Shown piece after piece: positions 60,146-64,000 of a stretch of DNA of 64,000 nucleotides. Under the pieces are notes generated by a model. The model was not told the DNA's origin and searched no databases. It was given only the letters and a program-made list of their open reading frames with translations. Each line of letters opens with the position of its first letter. Position 1 is the stretch's first letter. The position numbers and the translations under genes are program-made. This DNA comes from Panax quinquefolius (lineage: Eukaryota; Streptophyta; Magnoliopsida; Apiales; Araliaceae), in the NCBI GenBank assembly GCA_020205615.1, contig CM035167.1, positions 31,850,902 through 31,914,901 of the forward strand, written 5' to 3'.

Positions 60146-62243
60146 GTATATATGTTTGGTAAAAAGCTGGTAACATGTCTAATTGGAAAAAGCAATATAT
60201 GATGATTTCATTCATGTATAATCAATATCTATCTAACAAAATATAACTCAATTTAAATTTTCCGCTCACCATAATAAATTATCTTGGTCGTCTAAAGTTT
60301 GGGATAAATTCCACTGTCAATGTAGTGCCGGAGGCACGGGACACGACTAATATCATATATTTAGCTTGATATCTTTAAACGGTCAAAAATCTACAACGGC
60401 TAAAAATTAAAGTCTGATTTCTTTTACGGGCTCTACTAGTTGATCTATAAAAGTGATGCGACTGTTCTAAATAAAATACACAGAATACACAATCAATATT
60501 ATTCACTCTTAGCTATCTAAATATATTTTGAAACCTCATACTATTGGACTCGATAGAATTTTTAGATTGTATTCGTGAACTCAAATTGGTAACATCTTTT
60601 CTATTATTGTTGTAGACACTCAAAATTTCGCATTCCTGTTACTAACCATGCAGGAGGGTAGAATCGTCTTTTATCTTCCAGAGATAACCTTGGAATTCAA
60701 AATCATCAAACTAGACACCGACGACAACACCAAAAAATCATCAAACCAGACCCCTAGTGTCGCCGAAGAATCATCAAACCAGACCACCAGCAACAGCACC
60801 GAGAAATCATCAAATCAGACCCCTGGCGACAGCACTAGGAAATCATCAAACCAGACCCCCAACAACAACACCGGGAAATCATCAAACCAGAACCCCATCA
60901 ATAGGATCGAGAAATTATCAAATCCAACCCCAGAGACAGCCCTGAGATATCAAATCAACCTTCGGAGACAACCTTGAAGCATCAAATCAATCCCCAGAGA
61001 CAACCCTGAGGAAAAAAATAGGATCAATTATGAACAAACCTCGGAGACAGCCCCGAAGGACAGCCAAAAGCCCGTCAACCTTGGCGACAACCCTTGGAAG
61101 GGCAAAATAGTCATTTTGATAAGTCAATTTCAACAAATATAAAATAGCTGCAAATAGGGTCACAAAGAGCCATTGCATCATTTCTGAGCACAAACTATGC
61201 AAAACAGCTCAACGGACTGCCTACGAAGACTCGAAGATGCTATTATGGTCATGGACCAATCTTCCCGGATTCGAAAAAGGGCAAGCCTATGTCATTGCAT
61301 AACTCTTGGAGAAAGCTTTCTGGAATGGTATGACACATCTCCATCGGATTCCCTGATTGCAAGTTATAAGTGTTTCAGCAGACTGCACGTCGATCGAAAT
61401 TGCACGTATTTCAAGGTAGTGGGATCCATTGGGCCCTTCCGTAGTGGACTAGATAATGAAGACCTGAGATCACAATTTCATCTATTGACTCAGTCAAATA
61501 CACATATTTCATGTTAAGCCAAACTAATTATACTGGATTATTAGTCAAGAACACGAAAGTAAAGTATAGTAATCTCTCAATGTACCATACACATATCACA
61601 TGTAATCCACAGTTGATAGAATACGCATGAACACCCAAATTACCTAAACCACTATATGTCTATGTGATTTACAAATAATTAGGGTTTAAGCCCAAGTTCT
61701 CAATTGACTACGAATGGTGCTTCGGTATATGTCTATCCTAAGCACGAATCATACATCCCAATTCATTATAGAACATACAATCACACGCTAATAAGATCAG
61801 ATCTAACCCATACTTCTTCTCTCAAGTCCATATGGATCATCACAGTAATTGATTGTCAATCAACTAAGCAAATAGCATGAATCTAATTAGACAAGCCCAT
61901 AACAATCAATAAGGCTAATAATGAAATATATCAGAAATAACTAATCCATAGAATCCATTGCAATATCATAATAGAGTTTAAATCATATCTGAATCAAATC
62001 TATCATCCACATATTGCATAAAACATCATAGGATTACAAATAAGAATCAAAGAGAGGATAAGAGTAAAGAATTGAAATGCAAATCTGTTATCATGCTCCA
62101 AGATGGAATCTCTGATGTTTTCCAATTGCTTCAAATCTTCATATCTAATCAAATCTAAAAATCAATTATTCTAATATACTCTATTCTATTATTGAAATAG
62201 AAGAGAGAAAGTAACGATACCTCATTGATCCCCCAAGGGGTGG
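60146..62243. other. Intergenic sequence right of the insertion
   Basis: No gene is recognised. It includes a minisatellite (60728-60950) and, from 60611, a start 'tgtagacactcaaaatttcg' that resembles the beginning of some plant gypsy LTRs, though no end or target duplication was found. An ORF of 106 codons at 61197-61517 has no family resemblance I can see. Confidence 0.45.
60728..60950. repeat. Minisatellite of 33-39 base units
   Basis: About six copies centred on 'aaatcatcaaaccagacccc'. In one frame they read SSNQTP separated by six or seven polar residues. Low-complexity repeat. No start, promoter or domain supports a gene. Confidence 0.7.
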
Positions 62244-64000
62244 TGTAACGACTGAGAAATTCAGATCCTTTGTAAAATACTTGAAAGAATTAAATAATGA
62301 ATAAAATAATATTATTTGTTATTATTATGTGTTAGTAAGATGAATGTCGTTCTATAATCTAGAAACGTCGGAACATCGTAGTATTTGAACCCCGTGATAG
62401 AATTAAAGTGTTTGAATTTCCTAGATGAAAATAAAAGCTTTCTGAGAAATTTTACGAAAAACACTATTCATCGTTTAACACTCGAGAATTAATTTTGATC
62501 TTCCAAGAAAAACGTAACATTATAATATCAAGGCGAGATGGATTATGTAATAATAATCTAGGTATGGAAAACGCAATATTTTGCATGCGGACTTAAATTG
62601 AGAGCGTTGGGAAATTAATGTCTAAGGAATGAACTTGTGTAATCTTGTAGGATGTGCAAGTTCATTAAGCATTAAGGGACAAGCCCAAGTTGTAGCAATG
62701 TTTAGCCCAAATGTGGATTAATGGGAAGCCCAAATCAAATTAAAGCAAGCCTAAAAGATAAGCTAATCAAACTAAACCTAAGCCCAAATGGTGATCCAAT
62801 GGGTAAAGTAGGATCCATGGGGCAACCCATGGGTGAACTTGGAGAGTAAGACCTTTATGTGATGGCCAAACAAATTATGTAGGGAACAAGATTATTTAAT
62901 GAGCAAGTAGTGAATAGTAAAGAGGTTAATTAAGGAGGTAGGATGCCTAATGACCTTAATACCCTAACCTTAGCCCTCCTATAAATACCAAGCCTTTTAA
63001 TTCATTTGAGGTTTGTTAGTTTCATCCAACATTAAAAACAGCTTAAGTGTTAGAGAGAATAAGCACTTTGAAGCTTAACTTCCATTGTTAGATTTTCCAA
63101 GGAGAAGAAGCACTAGTTCATCAAGGGTAAGACTTTTGTTCTATATTCTTCTATCTCTACCATGATAGTTTGATAGAGAAGTGAGGATCATGTATGTTAA
63201 GAACTCATAAAGATGTTTAATCAATGGACTTAAGCCGATTAAGTAAGGAATAAGTAACTTAAACTTAAATAAGTTATTAACTTATGAAGAACATGAATGA
63301 ACTTGTCCTATGATTACCTTAGAAAGTGATTGATTTATAAGATGCAAGAATGTGGCATAAATGACTTAATCAATAAATAAGTCAAAAGAAATGAAATCTT
63401 GTATTATAGAAATTGTTAAGTTATGGTTATATGAAGAATAAGTCATAACCTAATTTGAGTATAAGTTATTGTAACATGTAAGTTGAGATGTCTAGATAAT
63501 GAAATGAATCATTTTGGAATGTTGAACAAGTTACTAGTAATGAAGTTGTGCCGGAATTCACACGATTGGACGATAATCGTCAAATTCGTGAAATTCTCGG
63601 AATGGAAGTCATATTTTGTATTTGAACTCGGAAACGTTGGTTTTCGATGGAGATAAGTCGTATTTGGCATTATAGAGTTGCAGACTCGATAATGGCTGGA
63701 TTCCGACTTATAACAAAGAAACGTGCGTTGAACGTTCACGAACGTTTATCGTTTTCGTTAAAAATGGACTAATAGGTGAAATTTTTGCAAATGAAGTCAA
63801 ATAGATAAAATTTTTGCATGAACACGTAGATTATGTGATTTGTGAACCGTAGGCTCTTGAATGAGCCAATTCAGATTTTTAACGAAGAAGTTACGAGTTC
63901 AGGAATCTCACAATTCAAAAAGTCTATTAAACTTTTTCGTAGCACGAGTCGCATGGGCTTGCGCGACTCAAGCCAAAAAAACGGTCTTGGCAGAGCCAAA
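62244..64000 (+). mobile_element. Partial LTR at the right edge
   Basis: Starts 'tgtaacgactgagaaattcag', a common kind of plant gypsy LTR start. It contains a TATA motif (ctataaatac, about 62980-62990) followed by a leader, and runs past the window. No coding sequence is visible, and the target duplication cannot be checked. Confidence 0.5.

Noticed and set aside
61197..61517. ORF of 106 codons as a host gene
   Set aside because: No recognisable motif, no promoter or intron signals, and it lies in repeat-rich DNA.
1..64000. tRNA, rRNA or other structural RNA genes
   Set aside because: No cloverleaf-like or ribosomal sequence was noticed by eye. The only tRNA-related sequence is the copia primer-binding site.

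Overview
This is a plant nuclear window, most likely from a eudicot. It has AT-rich intergenic DNA, GT-AG introns, a plant cationic amino acid transporter gene, and dense LTR retrotransposons, CACTA transposons and Stowaway-like MITEs. I cannot name the species. The only host gene that looks functional is a CAT-type amino acid permease. Its first four exons lie at 3364-5384 and its last exon occurs twice, at 7641-8206 (broken) and 33281-33849 (intact). Layout: 1-2565 is retrotransposon debris with several (TA)n tracts. 2566-5384 holds the CAT promoter and exons 1-4. 5385-10933 holds intron 4, a disrupted exon 5 and a 3' flank with a string of MITEs. From 10934 to 60012 lies what began as one Ty3/gypsy element of the Tat/Retand type inserted into a MITE (5-bp duplication AAAAG on both sides). 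It carries gag-pol on the minus strand and an intron-containing plus-strand ORF resembling the putative gypsy-type transposon domain. A tandem duplication then copied everything from CAT intron 4 to the element's gag: unit A is about 5997-31650 and unit B about 31654-59140. Once later insertions are removed, both units are about 14.2 kb. After the duplication each unit took its own insertions. Unit A received a 9-kb Ty1/copia element (16191-25242) and a solo LTR (27303-29689). Unit B received two CACTA elements (37117-47286 and 54160-57168), and the first of these was itself hit by two solo LTRs (37542-40106 and 40592-44498). Both CACTA elements carry host gene pieces: a CSLC (xyloglucan glucan synthase) exon, a DUF829/TMEM53-like hydrolase, a coiled-coil gene, and a short-chain dehydrogenase/reductase. 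The two terminal LTRs of the Tat/Retand element are inverted relative to each other, which is unusual for an integrase-bearing element. 60018-62243 is intergenic DNA with a minisatellite. An LTR-like sequence starts at 62244 and runs off the window. The window therefore reads as a layered record of insertion, duplication and gene capture around one transporter gene, whose intact coding sequence now depends on joining exon 4 to an exon about 28 kb away. An assembly that strings two haplotypes together would give a similar layout and must be excluded first.
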